DNA of 64,000 bases. Origin: an uncultured Colwellia sp. Its GTDB lineage: Bacteria; Pseudomonadota; Gammaproteobacteria; Enterobacterales; Alteromonadaceae. The notes below the pieces were generated by a model. That model searched no databases. It had not been told where the DNA came from and saw only the letters and a program-made list of their open reading frames with translations. Shown here one piece after another: positions 44,078 through 51,563 of this stretch (position 1 is the stretch's first letter; the number at the start of each line of letters is the position of its first letter). The stretch lies in NCBI GenBank assembly GCA_913062815.1, contig CAJXWZ010000025.1, forward strand, positions 1 to 64,000, given 5' to 3'. Position numbers and translations under genes: made by a program.

Positions 44078-45407
44078 GAAAAAATATAGAAATCTGATGA
44101 GTCAATCTGTTTACTATGGCTTAGGTATGTTTCTAATGAAGGGGATCTCGTTAGTAATGCTGCCTGTTTATACACATTATTTGTCACCAGAAGATTATGG
44201 AAGGTTGGAGATTCTGGTGGTAATGGCGAATGTATTTTCAATTATTCTCGGTTTTGGCTTAGTTGAAGCACTTTGTCGATTTGTGGGTTTAGCCAAAGAG
44301 TATAGTGATAAAAAGAAGCATGCAGGTGAATGCCTTTTCATCGCTCTTATTGTTGCTTTCAGCTCTTATTTATTCTTTTATTTTTTATCTTCCTCAATTG
44401 CTACGCTACTCCCGGATGCAATTACTGCACACGAAGTCTATTTACTAGGGATGGCCTTAGCCGTTAGTGGTCTAATTAATGTGCCCTTAGCCTGGTTACG
44501 CATAACTGATAATGCGATATTGTTTTTTAAAATCACTATGCTGAAGGTGTTGTTGCAGGTGGTATTATCAGTTTACTGGTTAGCCCAAGGAATGGGGATA
44601 TCAAGTATTCTAGCAGCCGGAGCTGTTTCCTCTGTTATTGTTGCAGTTTTCTTATGTTTTATACAAATTAAAGAAACGGGTCTGCACTTTTCACTAAACA
44701 ACTTAATTAACATTTCAAAATACGCATCACCTATTTTTATTGGTGGCTTAGCAACATTTGCGCTCTCGGGGATGGATAGGTGGGTATTAGCAGAATATTT
44801 TGGAGCAAAGGAAATTGCAGCTTATGCAATTGCTATTAAGTTTGCTTTAGTTCCTACTTTACTCATTCAACCTTTTACTTTGTGGTGGCTCCCTAAAAGA
44901 TATAGCGTTTTAAATGAATCGAATGGCAAGGAAGTCAATGCGCATTTTGCTATTCTTGGCTCTATAATATCTGTTTTGACCTGCGGAGCAATAGGGTTTA
45001 TTGGTCCGTATTTAATCCAATTGTTAACCCCAGTTGAATATCACTCAGCTATAACAATATTACCTTGGTTATTGCTTTGTATGTTAATCAAAATGGTATC
45101 TGAGTTACTAAATTTAGGGTGTTTTATTGATAAGAGCAGTCAAACTCAAATGAATATCAATTTTTTTAGCTGTGGTGTTGGGGCTTTATTATTGCTTGTT
45201 TTAGTGCCGATATTCATGGTTGTCGGCGCAATAGCTTCTCTATTAGTGGCTAATATCCTACGTTTGGTTTTATTCTATCATTATAGTCAAAAACAACTTT
45301 ATCTTCCTTACCGGTTTGGCTATTTATGCACTGCTTTTGGTGCAGCAATAATCGCAATGTGGCTTGGGCAATTAATAGAGAGTAACGCATGGATAGTTGC
45401 AATTTAA
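44070..45407 (+). CDS. sypK: Wzx-type oligosaccharide flippase, SypK-like
   Basis: 445 residues with about 12-14 hydrophobic segments spread over the whole chain and the N-terminal MLPVYTHYLSPEDYGRLEIL typical of the polysaccharide-biosynthesis MATE/MOP superfamily. It should turn undecaprenyl-linked repeat units to the periplasmic face for polymerisation. It overlaps both neighbours (8 and 19 bases), so translation is coupled within the operon. Confidence 0.88.
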   Translation: MLKKKYRNLMSQSVYYGLGMFLMKGISLVMLPVYTHYLSPEDYGRLEILVVMANVFSIILGFGLVEALCRFVGLAKEYSDKKKHAGECLFIALIVAFSSYLFFYFLSSSIATLLPDAITAHEVYLLGMALAVSGLINVPLAWLRITDNAILFFKITMLKVLLQVVLSVYWLAQGMGISSILAAGAVSSVIVAVFLCFIQIKETGLHFSLNNLINISKYASPIFIGGLATFALSGMDRWVLAEYFGAKEIAAYAIAIKFALVPTLLIQPFTLWWLPKRYSVLNESNGKEVNAHFAILGSIISVLTCGAIGFIGPYLIQLLTPVEYHSAITILPWLLLCMLIKMVSELLNLGCFIDKSSQTQMNINFFSCGVGALLLLVLVPIFMVVGAIASLLVANILRLVLFYHYSQKQLYLPYRFGYLCTAFGAAIIAMWLGQLIESNAWIVAI

Positions 45408-46729
45408 AGGGATTTGCCATTGCTACGTACATAATGCTAACTGTTAGCGTTATGTACCTTTTCCCACATCCTATAGTTTTGGTTGCTTTTGGGGTCGTTC
45501 CTTTTGCGCTTTGGGGGGTAGTTCGTTTTTCATTCTATGTGGTTATAGGGTTTGTGGTTTTTTCTTTCTTTAGAATTCATGAAGTTTTTCCGATGATAGA
45601 GCCTTTAAAATTTCCAATGATGCTTGCATTAGGCTCACTATTGGTAATTTCTATTCGTTTAACGATAACTAGAAACTTGCATCCTTATTGGAGCAAACAG
45701 TTTACTTACCTTATGTTATTTTTCATTCTTGTAACCTTAGCAATTCCATTTTCAGCTAATGTTGGTGTAGCAACGACAGCTTGGACTGGGGTATATAGTA
45801 AAATCATTATAATGACATTCGTTATTGCATGGATGATGCGCGAGGAAAGTCACTTTATCATTTCATGCCGTATTTTTCTTGTAGCGGGTGCATGTGTAGG
45901 CATTGTCGCTCTAATAAACAAAGCTAATGGCGTGGGCCTTGTAGAAGGGACAAGAGTTACCATAGGACGAGATATTGGCTCACTGCTTGGCGATCCTAAT
46001 GATTTGGCGCTAGTGTTACTTTACCCTATGGCATATGCAATAGCGTCTTTTTTAGAGAATCAATTAACTCGATTTGAAAGGGTATTTGCTTTTGTAGTAT
46101 TTGTTTTGTTGCTTTTTGCTTTATTGGCAACGCAAAGTAGGGGGGGGTTGTTAGGATTTTTAGCGGTTGTGGGGTTATTTGCCTACAATCGAGTACGTTC
46201 AAAAATAATGCTGTTTGGCGGTGGTACTGTTGTTTTATTGATATTGTTTGCAGTAGCAGGTATTAGCGATAGATCGTCAGGAGGAGCAGCAGAAGAAGGT
46301 ATTGATGAATCTGCAATGGGACGTATATATGCTTGGGAAGCTGCCTGGAATATGGCCCTTGATAATCCATTTTTAGGAGTAGGTATAAACAACTTTATCC
46401 ATAATTATTTTTCTTATAGCACACATTGGGATGGAATGAATCATGCGGTGCATTCTACTTGGTTTGGCGTGTTAGCGGAGTCAGGATTCTTAGGGCTATT
46501 TTTGTTTGTAGGTTTGATTGTGACAACCTTTACTGCCGCTTGGAAAATTTTAAAAAATACCGATTTAGCTAAGCTTTCACCTGGCATGAGAGTTACTGTT
46601 AATGCAGCCCCTGCGGGCATTGTTGGCTTTGTCGTGTCAGGCACCTTTCTTACTCAAGGTTTTATCTGGCCAATTTACTTACAGGTTGCACTTGTTATCG
46701 CTTTACAACGTTATTTTCATAAAGAATAG
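45389..46729 (+). CDS. sypL: O-antigen ligase/Wzy-type polymerase, SypL-like
   Basis: 446 residues with about 11 hydrophobic segments. The central TQSRGGLLGFLAVVG (about 249-263) and the large periplasmic loop with GVGINNFIHNYF and HAVHSTWFGVLAESGFLG (about 330-370) are the O-antigen ligase (Wzy_C) signature. It joins repeat units or transfers chains in the periplasm. It starts within the flippase gene. Whether it polymerises or ligates cannot be told from sequence. Confidence 0.87.
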   Translation: MDSCNLKGFAIATYIMLTVSVMYLFPHPIVLVAFGVVPFALWGVVRFSFYVVIGFVVFSFFRIHEVFPMIEPLKFPMMLALGSLLVISIRLTITRNLHPYWSKQFTYLMLFFILVTLAIPFSANVGVATTAWTGVYSKIIIMTFVIAWMMREESHFIISCRIFLVAGACVGIVALINKANGVGLVEGTRVTIGRDIGSLLGDPNDLALVLLYPMAYAIASFLENQLTRFERVFAFVVFVLLLFALLATQSRGGLLGFLAVVGLFAYNRVRSKIMLFGGGTVVLLILFAVAGISDRSSGGAAEEGIDESAMGRIYAWEAAWNMALDNPFLGVGINNFIHNYFSYSTHWDGMNHAVHSTWFGVLAESGFLGLFLFVGLIVTTFTAAWKILKNTDLAKLSPGMRVTVNAAPAGIVGFVVSGTFLTQGFIWPIYLQVALVIALQRYFHKE

Positions 46730-46767
46730 GCTGAAAATTAAGTTTAAAAAATTTGAAGGAGCTAAAT

Positions 46768-47985
46768 ATGAAAAATGTTTTGTTCGTACACTACGGTGAA
46801 GATTGGATACGCGGTAGTGAAATTGTTCTTTTGGATATGCTAACTTCATCAATTAACCTTGGCAGAAAGCCTATTTTGTGGTGTAACAGTAAAGTGCTAG
46901 CTCAAGAGGCTACTAAAATCGGCGCTAAAGTTATTCTAGACAGGTTTGTCAATATTGGTTATTGGACTCTGCCACGGTGGGATTTTTTTCAATATTTCAA
47001 AATTTTACTAAAGACCAAGAAGATCATAAAAGCGCATGATATTGACTTGGTTCACTGTAATAATGGGGCACCATGCCAATGGCTATCTTTGGTATGTAAA
47101 TTAATGGGAGTACCATTACTTCTACACTTACACGCACGATATCAACAAAGAGATAGAGTTATATTGCTATTTCATTTTGCCGACCGAGTGATTGGGGTAA
47201 GCAAAGCTGTTTTGACTATTTTTAACGACTATGAATTTGAACCAAAGATTTTATCTGTCGTTCACAATGGCATTTCAGAAAAAAGAGTGGAATCCAAAGT
47301 ACTTATAAATATCAGAGAAATGATTAACGCAAAAGAAGATGATTTCGTTATTCTTTATATAGGTTCGTTGATCAAACGCAAGGGCATAGATACTTTAATC
47401 GCTAGTTTAAATAGGTTGGGCACAATGCGCTCGGTAAAATTGGCAATTTTCGGGAGCGGAGAAGAGCTGAGTAATTTACTTCAGTTAATTGAACAATTAA
47501 AACTTGGTGATGTGGTTTCAATATTTTCTGAAGTTTCTGATGTTGGTAGCTTATATTCCAGCAATGCAGATTGTTTTATTTCTGTGCCTTTAGAAGAAGT
47601 GTTCGGTTTAACTTTAGCTGAAGCAAGTTTGTCAGGGTTACCTATTATCAGTACAACCGTTCCTGGTGTTAATGAAATTTATACTCACGAGCAAAATGCC
47701 TTGTTAGTGCCTGCAGGAAATTGCGATGAGTTAGCAATTGCGATATCGCGATTGATAGAGACCCCTAATTTTGCAAAGCAATTGGCCATAAGTGGCAAAG
47801 AGCACATTAGCAATAATTATTCTCTGATTAATCAAAGTGCTGAAGTTGAGCAGCAATACCACATGCTGTTTGCATCAAGACAAAAATCATTTTTTTCATG
47901 CTTTGTCGCTACTTTCTTTATTTTTGTGAAATCATGCTCTGAAAAGTTAAATAACTTACTTAAACGGAAGGTGAGATATGACTAA
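46768..47985 (+). CDS. Glycosyltransferase family 4 (SypI/SypJ type)
   Basis: 405 residues from the ATG at 46768 (GAAGGAG upstream). VHYGEDWIRGSEIVLLDML marks the N-terminal domain, and VPLEEVFGLTLAEASLSGLPII at about 272-293 is the E-x7-E donor site. The middle has FVILYIGSLIKRKGIDTLI, the usual start of the second Rossmann domain. The last 30 residues are hydrophobic and then basic and may touch the membrane. It follows the ligase by 38 bases and overlaps the next gene by eight. Confidence 0.85.
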   Translation: MKNVLFVHYGEDWIRGSEIVLLDMLTSSINLGRKPILWCNSKVLAQEATKIGAKVILDRFVNIGYWTLPRWDFFQYFKILLKTKKIIKAHDIDLVHCNNGAPCQWLSLVCKLMGVPLLLHLHARYQQRDRVILLFHFADRVIGVSKAVLTIFNDYEFEPKILSVVHNGISEKRVESKVLINIREMINAKEDDFVILYIGSLIKRKGIDTLIASLNRLGTMRSVKLAIFGSGEELSNLLQLIEQLKLGDVVSIFSEVSDVGSLYSSNADCFISVPLEEVFGLTLAEASLSGLPIISTTVPGVNEIYTHEQNALLVPAGNCDELAIAISRLIETPNFAKQLAISGKEHISNNYSLINQSAEVEQQYHMLFASRQKSFFSCFVATFFIFVKSCSEKLNNLLKRKVRYD

Positions 47986-49069
47986 GCAGGTGTTGATTTT
48001 TGATCCTGTGCCTTATAAAGGCGGTTCAAAAAAGGTGGCACAATCAGTATTGTCGACGTTTCCTGAAAACCTTTCTGTGGTTGTGGTCTCAAATGATAAG
48101 CTTTCTTGGCAGCCTTGTAATGTTGAAGTTTTACCGCTGTACTCAGTAAACTTTTTAGTTAATAAAACAGAAGGGCTCGGCTACTTTCTTAAACATTTTT
48201 TCTATAGCTTAGTTTTATTGTATTACTTCATTAAGCGAGGAACTTTTTCTAAGGTAATAGGGATTTCTGGACCAACAGTAGATTTATCTCTTTATGTACT
48301 AAGTATTATTGTTCGATGTGAAGTTATACAGCTCGTTCAAGGAAATGTGCCTGAGACGCGTATCGCTGCTTATGGATTAAAAAAAGCTTATAGCGTGCAT
48401 TATCTTCAATCTACAGAGGCTTCAATTAAGAACGCGCTGGTTAGGAGCAATAGCTTTTCACTCTTAAATTCTCCAAGATTTAACGACTTTGTCAATTCAG
48501 TCGATGCTAATGCTATATCAAAGAAACAAGAAAACAGTGCTGTTGGTGTGCTATGGGCCGCTTCACTTTTACCTTGGAAGCGACTTGAACTTTTTGTCGA
48601 AGCTTTCAAAGAGCTAGATCAGCAAGCAGAACACATTCTAAGTAATTATTATGGTGATGCATGCTTTATCGTAGCCAAAAATAACGATGTCATAGCGCCA
48701 TCGCGAGAGCTATATAAAATAAAGTTCCAGGAAGACCCAAAAGATTTAGATCACATTAGAGCCAATTCTTCAATTTTTGTATCAACATCAATAAAAGAGC
48801 CATTTGGCTTATCTATTCTAGAGTCGATGGTGGCAGGTTTAACTATTGTTATCCCAAAAGATGGTGCCTATTGGGATAAACACTTAACCCATGGCATCAA
48901 TTGCTTGAAGTTTGATGCCAATAACCCCCAAAGTTTATGCTTTGCTATTTTGACCCTTATCAATGATGGTGAGTTACGTAATAGACTGGCAAAGAATAGT
49001 CAACAATTTGCACGCGGTTATACCAACCTAAAGTGCTATTCGAAGATTCTCAACTCTATTATCAATTAG
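47978..49069 (+). CDS. Glycosyltransferase family 4-like (SypJ type)
   Basis: 363 residues. The N-terminal half is diverged (FDPVPYKGGSKKVAQSVL), with a hydrophobic stretch at about 64-85 that may sit on the membrane. The C-terminal donor domain has GVLWAASLLPWKRLELFVEAF and KEPFGLSILESMVAGLTIVIPK at about 269-290, which keeps the glutamates of the E-x7-E site. It is the last gene of the operon begun at 43040; a nested inverted repeat follows. Confidence 0.8.
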   Translation: MTKQVLIFDPVPYKGGSKKVAQSVLSTFPENLSVVVVSNDKLSWQPCNVEVLPLYSVNFLVNKTEGLGYFLKHFFYSLVLLYYFIKRGTFSKVIGISGPTVDLSLYVLSIIVRCEVIQLVQGNVPETRIAAYGLKKAYSVHYLQSTEASIKNALVRSNSFSLLNSPRFNDFVNSVDANAISKKQENSAVGVLWAASLLPWKRLELFVEAFKELDQQAEHILSNYYGDACFIVAKNNDVIAPSRELYKIKFQEDPKDLDHIRANSSIFVSTSIKEPFGLSILESMVAGLTIVIPKDGAYWDKHLTHGINCLKFDANNPQSLCFAILTLINDGELRNRLAKNSQQFARGYTNLKCYSKILNSIIN

Positions 49070-49072
49070 CTA

Positions 49073-49138
49073 AATCGTTTATTGCAAAATGCAATTATTT
49101 GCCTGCTTAAATACTTATGTGATTGTTAATAAACGATT
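49073..49138. repeat. Inverted repeat enclosing a second palindrome
   Basis: AATCGTTTATT (49073-49083) is perfectly inverted at 49128-49138, followed by GTTTTTG. The palindrome ATTGCAAAATGCAAT (49081-49095) overlaps the left arm. The outer pair may terminate the preceding operon; the inner one matches the candidate enhancer motif. Confidence 0.5.
49081..49095 (+). promoter_or_regulatory. Candidate enhancer motif (GCA-N3-TGC)
   Basis: ATTGCAAAATGCAAT, about 55 bases upstream of the -24 element at 49148. It shares a 12-base identical core with the motif at 23432-23447, which lies about 53 bases upstream of its own promoter. Confidence 0.45.
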
Positions 49139-49147
49139 GTTTTTGAT

Positions 49148-49163
49148 TGGTACGTCTTATGCA
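49148..49163 (+). promoter_or_regulatory. Candidate sigma-54 promoter of the acyltransferase operon
   Basis: TGGTACGTCTTATGCA differs from TGGCACG-N4-TTGCA at two positions and keeps exact GG-N10-GC spacing, the best overall match in the window. sypM in Vibrio fischeri is also preceded by a sigma-54 promoter. Confidence 0.7.
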
Positions 49164-49394
49164 CTGTAAAGCTGTACAGTTATCAAAGGTAGTTATCGTG
49201 TGTGGACGTATGGGTGACAGAGTCGTTTGTGACGAGTTAAGTTTGATTCGAAAATTTTTTTGGATTACACAAATGCTTCCGCTCAACTTCACTATTCGTC
49301 AATGTCATTTCTTTGCAATTGCCGGCCTATTTTGAGGGTGATTTATTGGAAGATGCATTGTTTAATTAATAATAGCAAAGTTGGTAGTAGTCTA

Positions 49395-50105
49395 ATGAAT
49401 ACATTCAATATGAAATATGCCAAACAATGGGCGAAAACAAGTGATCATAAAATGGCTAAATTGATAAAGAGAAGTTGGTTTGCAATTAAATCATTTGAGA
49501 TCCCACAAGTTCCAATTATTTTTAGTGTTTTATATGTATTGCATATAACACTTAAGCAAGTATTTTCTGACTTTACCCGTATTTTTTATTATACGGCTAT
49601 CTTCAAAACAAGGGTTAATAACCAGCCGAAGCGCCTCTATTTATATGGTGGCTTACCCGTTGTTATTGGTAGTTTAGAAATCACTATGGGAGATGACGTT
49701 CGGTTGGCGGCTATGACCACGATAAGCGGGCGCACGGTAGGTAATTACCGTCCATCGCTAGTAATAGGAAACAATGTCGGAATTGCTTGGCGTACCTCTA
49801 TCTCTGTTGGCACTACCGTTATTTTAGGTGATAACGTTCGTATTGCCGGTGATTGCTTTTTAGCAGGATATCCAGGTCATCCTGTTGATGCTAAGGAACG
49901 CGCAAAGGGTAAGCCAGATACAGAAAATCAAATTGGCGATATTATCCTAGAAAATGATGTGTGGCTTGGCACAGGAGTGAAAGTTATGCCAGGGGTAACA
50001 ATAGGCGAGGGTAGCATTGTGGCTGCTGGAAGTGTTGTTACCAAAGACTTACCTAAGCATGTACTAGCTGCAGGAGTGCCAGCTTGTATAGTGAAGTCAC
50101 TTTGA
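49395..50105 (+). CDS. sypM: Hexapeptide-repeat acyltransferase, SypM-like
   Basis: About 236 residues from the ATG at 49395; the frame is open further upstream (another ATG at 49353) and the true start is uncertain because no good ribosome binding site is present. After an N-terminal segment (about 1-65) with a hydrophobic stretch come left-handed beta-helix repeats: VIGSLEITMGDD, VIGNNVGIAW, ILGDNVRIAGDCF, then VWLGTGVKVMPGVTIGEGSIVAAGSVVTKDLPKHV. This is a LbetaH transferase that would O-acetylate or otherwise acylate the polysaccharide. Confidence 0.82.
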   Translation: MNTFNMKYAKQWAKTSDHKMAKLIKRSWFAIKSFEIPQVPIIFSVLYVLHITLKQVFSDFTRIFYYTAIFKTRVNNQPKRLYLYGGLPVVIGSLEITMGDDVRLAAMTTISGRTVGNYRPSLVIGNNVGIAWRTSISVGTTVILGDNVRIAGDCFLAGYPGHPVDAKERAKGKPDTENQIGDIILENDVWLGTGVKVMPGVTIGEGSIVAAGSVVTKDLPKHVLAAGVPACIVKSL

Positions 50106-50115
50106 GGAGATAAAC

Positions 50116-51333
50116 ATGTCCATCCACACTGAAGTTAACAAGAGTCGTCCATTAATCGTATTTGGTGAAGATTGGGGCGGTCATCCAAGTTCAACTCAGC
50201 ATCTTATTAAAGAATTAAATCAACATAGAAAAGTAATTTGGATTAATTCGATAGGCTTGAGAAAACCTAAATTGACATGGCGAGATTTTTACCGTGTGGT
50301 AAAAAAACTAACATCATTTATCCGACCTAAGAAAGAAAATTCTAAACTCGCAGAAATAAACCAATGCCGCAATTTTACCGTTATAAGTCCTTTGGTTGTG
50401 CCTTGTGCAAATTCATGGTTTTCGGTGAAAATAAGTAAGTGGATGTTGGCTAGGCAGATAAGAAAGGCTGTAATAAGCCTTGATATTAAAGACCCCATTG
50501 TATGGTGTTCTTTACCGACAGCCGTTGATTATATATCGCTCTTTGAAAACAGCATCAGTGTATATTATTGTGGTGATGACTTTGGCAGTTTAGCAGGTGT
50601 AGATCATGCTGTGGTCTTAAAAAAAGAGCAGTTACTTGTTAACAAAGTAAAATATGTATTTACCGCAAGCGAAGCCTTGTTAAGTAAATTCCCAAAAGAA
50701 AAGGCAGTAATAGTGCCTCATGGAGTCAACTTTCCTTTGTTTAATAATAAGCAAAGAGAAATGCCTGATGACTTACCAAGGGGAGGCTTTATTGCGGGCT
50801 TTTATGGCAGTATCTCGACATGGATAGATCAAGATCTTATTTTATCTGCCGCCAGAAGCCTACCAAGTTGGAACTTTGTCTTTATTGGTAATGTCGAGTG
50901 CAATATAGATGCATTACTTGGTGTGCCAAATATATATTTCTTGGAGGCTAAGCAGCACTATGAATTACCCAATTATATTCAACACTGGAGTGTTGCTTTA
51001 CTACCATTTATAAACAACAAACAAATACAAATGTGTAATCCTTTAAAATTAAGAGAGTATTTAGCCAGTGGTACGCCAGTAGTATCCACAAAATTTAATG
51101 CAGTAGCCGCTTACGAAGATCATGTGAAAATTATTGGTGACAAAGAGGATATAGCCCAAGCTATTTTACTTGCCAATGCCGAAGTTACTACAAAGATGAA
51201 TTTTGATAGCATTGTCCATATTAATGATTTGCTGGCGATAACCTCAGTTAAAAAGGTAAGAACTAATAGTGTCATTAGTGAGTCATGGCAAAATAGGGCA
51301 GATAAAATTGATAACTATTTGATTGGATGCTAA
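50116..51333 (+). CDS. Glycosyltransferase, GT4/GT1-like (SypN type)
   Basis: 405 residues; strong SD GAGGAG before the ATG, ten bases after the acyltransferase. N-terminal FGEDWGGHPSSTQHLIKEL, central ISVYYCGDDFGSLAG, and the second domain beginning GGFIAGFYGSISTWID resemble the family with a YY.D motif seen in exopolysaccharide clusters. The usual E-x7-E is replaced by MCNPLKLREYLASGTPVV with conserved K-x-x-E-Y. It likely transfers a sugar to the repeat unit or chain. It ends the two-gene operon. Confidence 0.8.
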   Translation: MSIHTEVNKSRPLIVFGEDWGGHPSSTQHLIKELNQHRKVIWINSIGLRKPKLTWRDFYRVVKKLTSFIRPKKENSKLAEINQCRNFTVISPLVVPCANSWFSVKISKWMLARQIRKAVISLDIKDPIVWCSLPTAVDYISLFENSISVYYCGDDFGSLAGVDHAVVLKKEQLLVNKVKYVFTASEALLSKFPKEKAVIVPHGVNFPLFNNKQREMPDDLPRGGFIAGFYGSISTWIDQDLILSAARSLPSWNFVFIGNVECNIDALLGVPNIYFLEAKQHYELPNYIQHWSVALLPFINNKQIQMCNPLKLREYLASGTPVVSTKFNAVAAYEDHVKIIGDKEDIAQAILLANAEVTTKMNFDSIVHINDLLAITSVKKVRTNSVISESWQNRADKIDNYLIGC

Positions 51334-51502
51334 GCGTTTTTTTATTAAAAGAGCGCTTATAACTACTTTGTTTGTTTACATTTAAATAATAATATTGCTA
51401 TGGTTAAACACTAAGCTCTCTCCTCTTACTTGATAGTTATACTGAAGTATGATTTTCCTCTAAATGGGTGTTCTTAATGATGATACGAAAGAAATTTAAA
51501 AG

Positions 51503-51518
51503 CGGCTAATCATATGCT
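51503..51518 (+). promoter_or_regulatory. Candidate sigma-54 promoter of the receiver/HD-GYP-like gene
   Basis: CGGCTAATCATATGCT keeps exact GG-N10-GC and TGCT, but the -24 box begins with C. It lies 45 bases upstream of the ATG at 51564. No GCA-N3-TGC motif was found upstream. Confidence 0.5.
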
Positions 51519-51563
51519 TATGCGGTAATTGCCATTCAATGGCTATAAAAATGGAATTGTGCA

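Larger units (their letters stand above)
49070..49394. other. Intergenic region with nested repeat and long leader before the acyltransferase
   Basis: 325 bases. It contains the inverted repeat at 49073-49138, the candidate enhancer motif at 49081-49095 and the sigma-54-type promoter at 49148-49163. The distance from that promoter to the acyltransferase start leaves a leader of about 180-220 bases. A 62-codon frame through it starts inside the promoter and is not supported. No known riboswitch fold was recognised. Confidence 0.5.

Noticed and set aside
49147-49335. 62-codon plus-strand frame before the acyltransferase
   Set aside because: Its start lies inside the -24/-12 promoter match, so the transcript would not include it, and it has no recognisable domain.
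51334-51365. TAAGCG…CGCTTA hairpin as terminator after the last glycosyltransferase
   Set aside because: The stem is only six bases with the T-run inside the loop instead of after it; not a convincing terminator.
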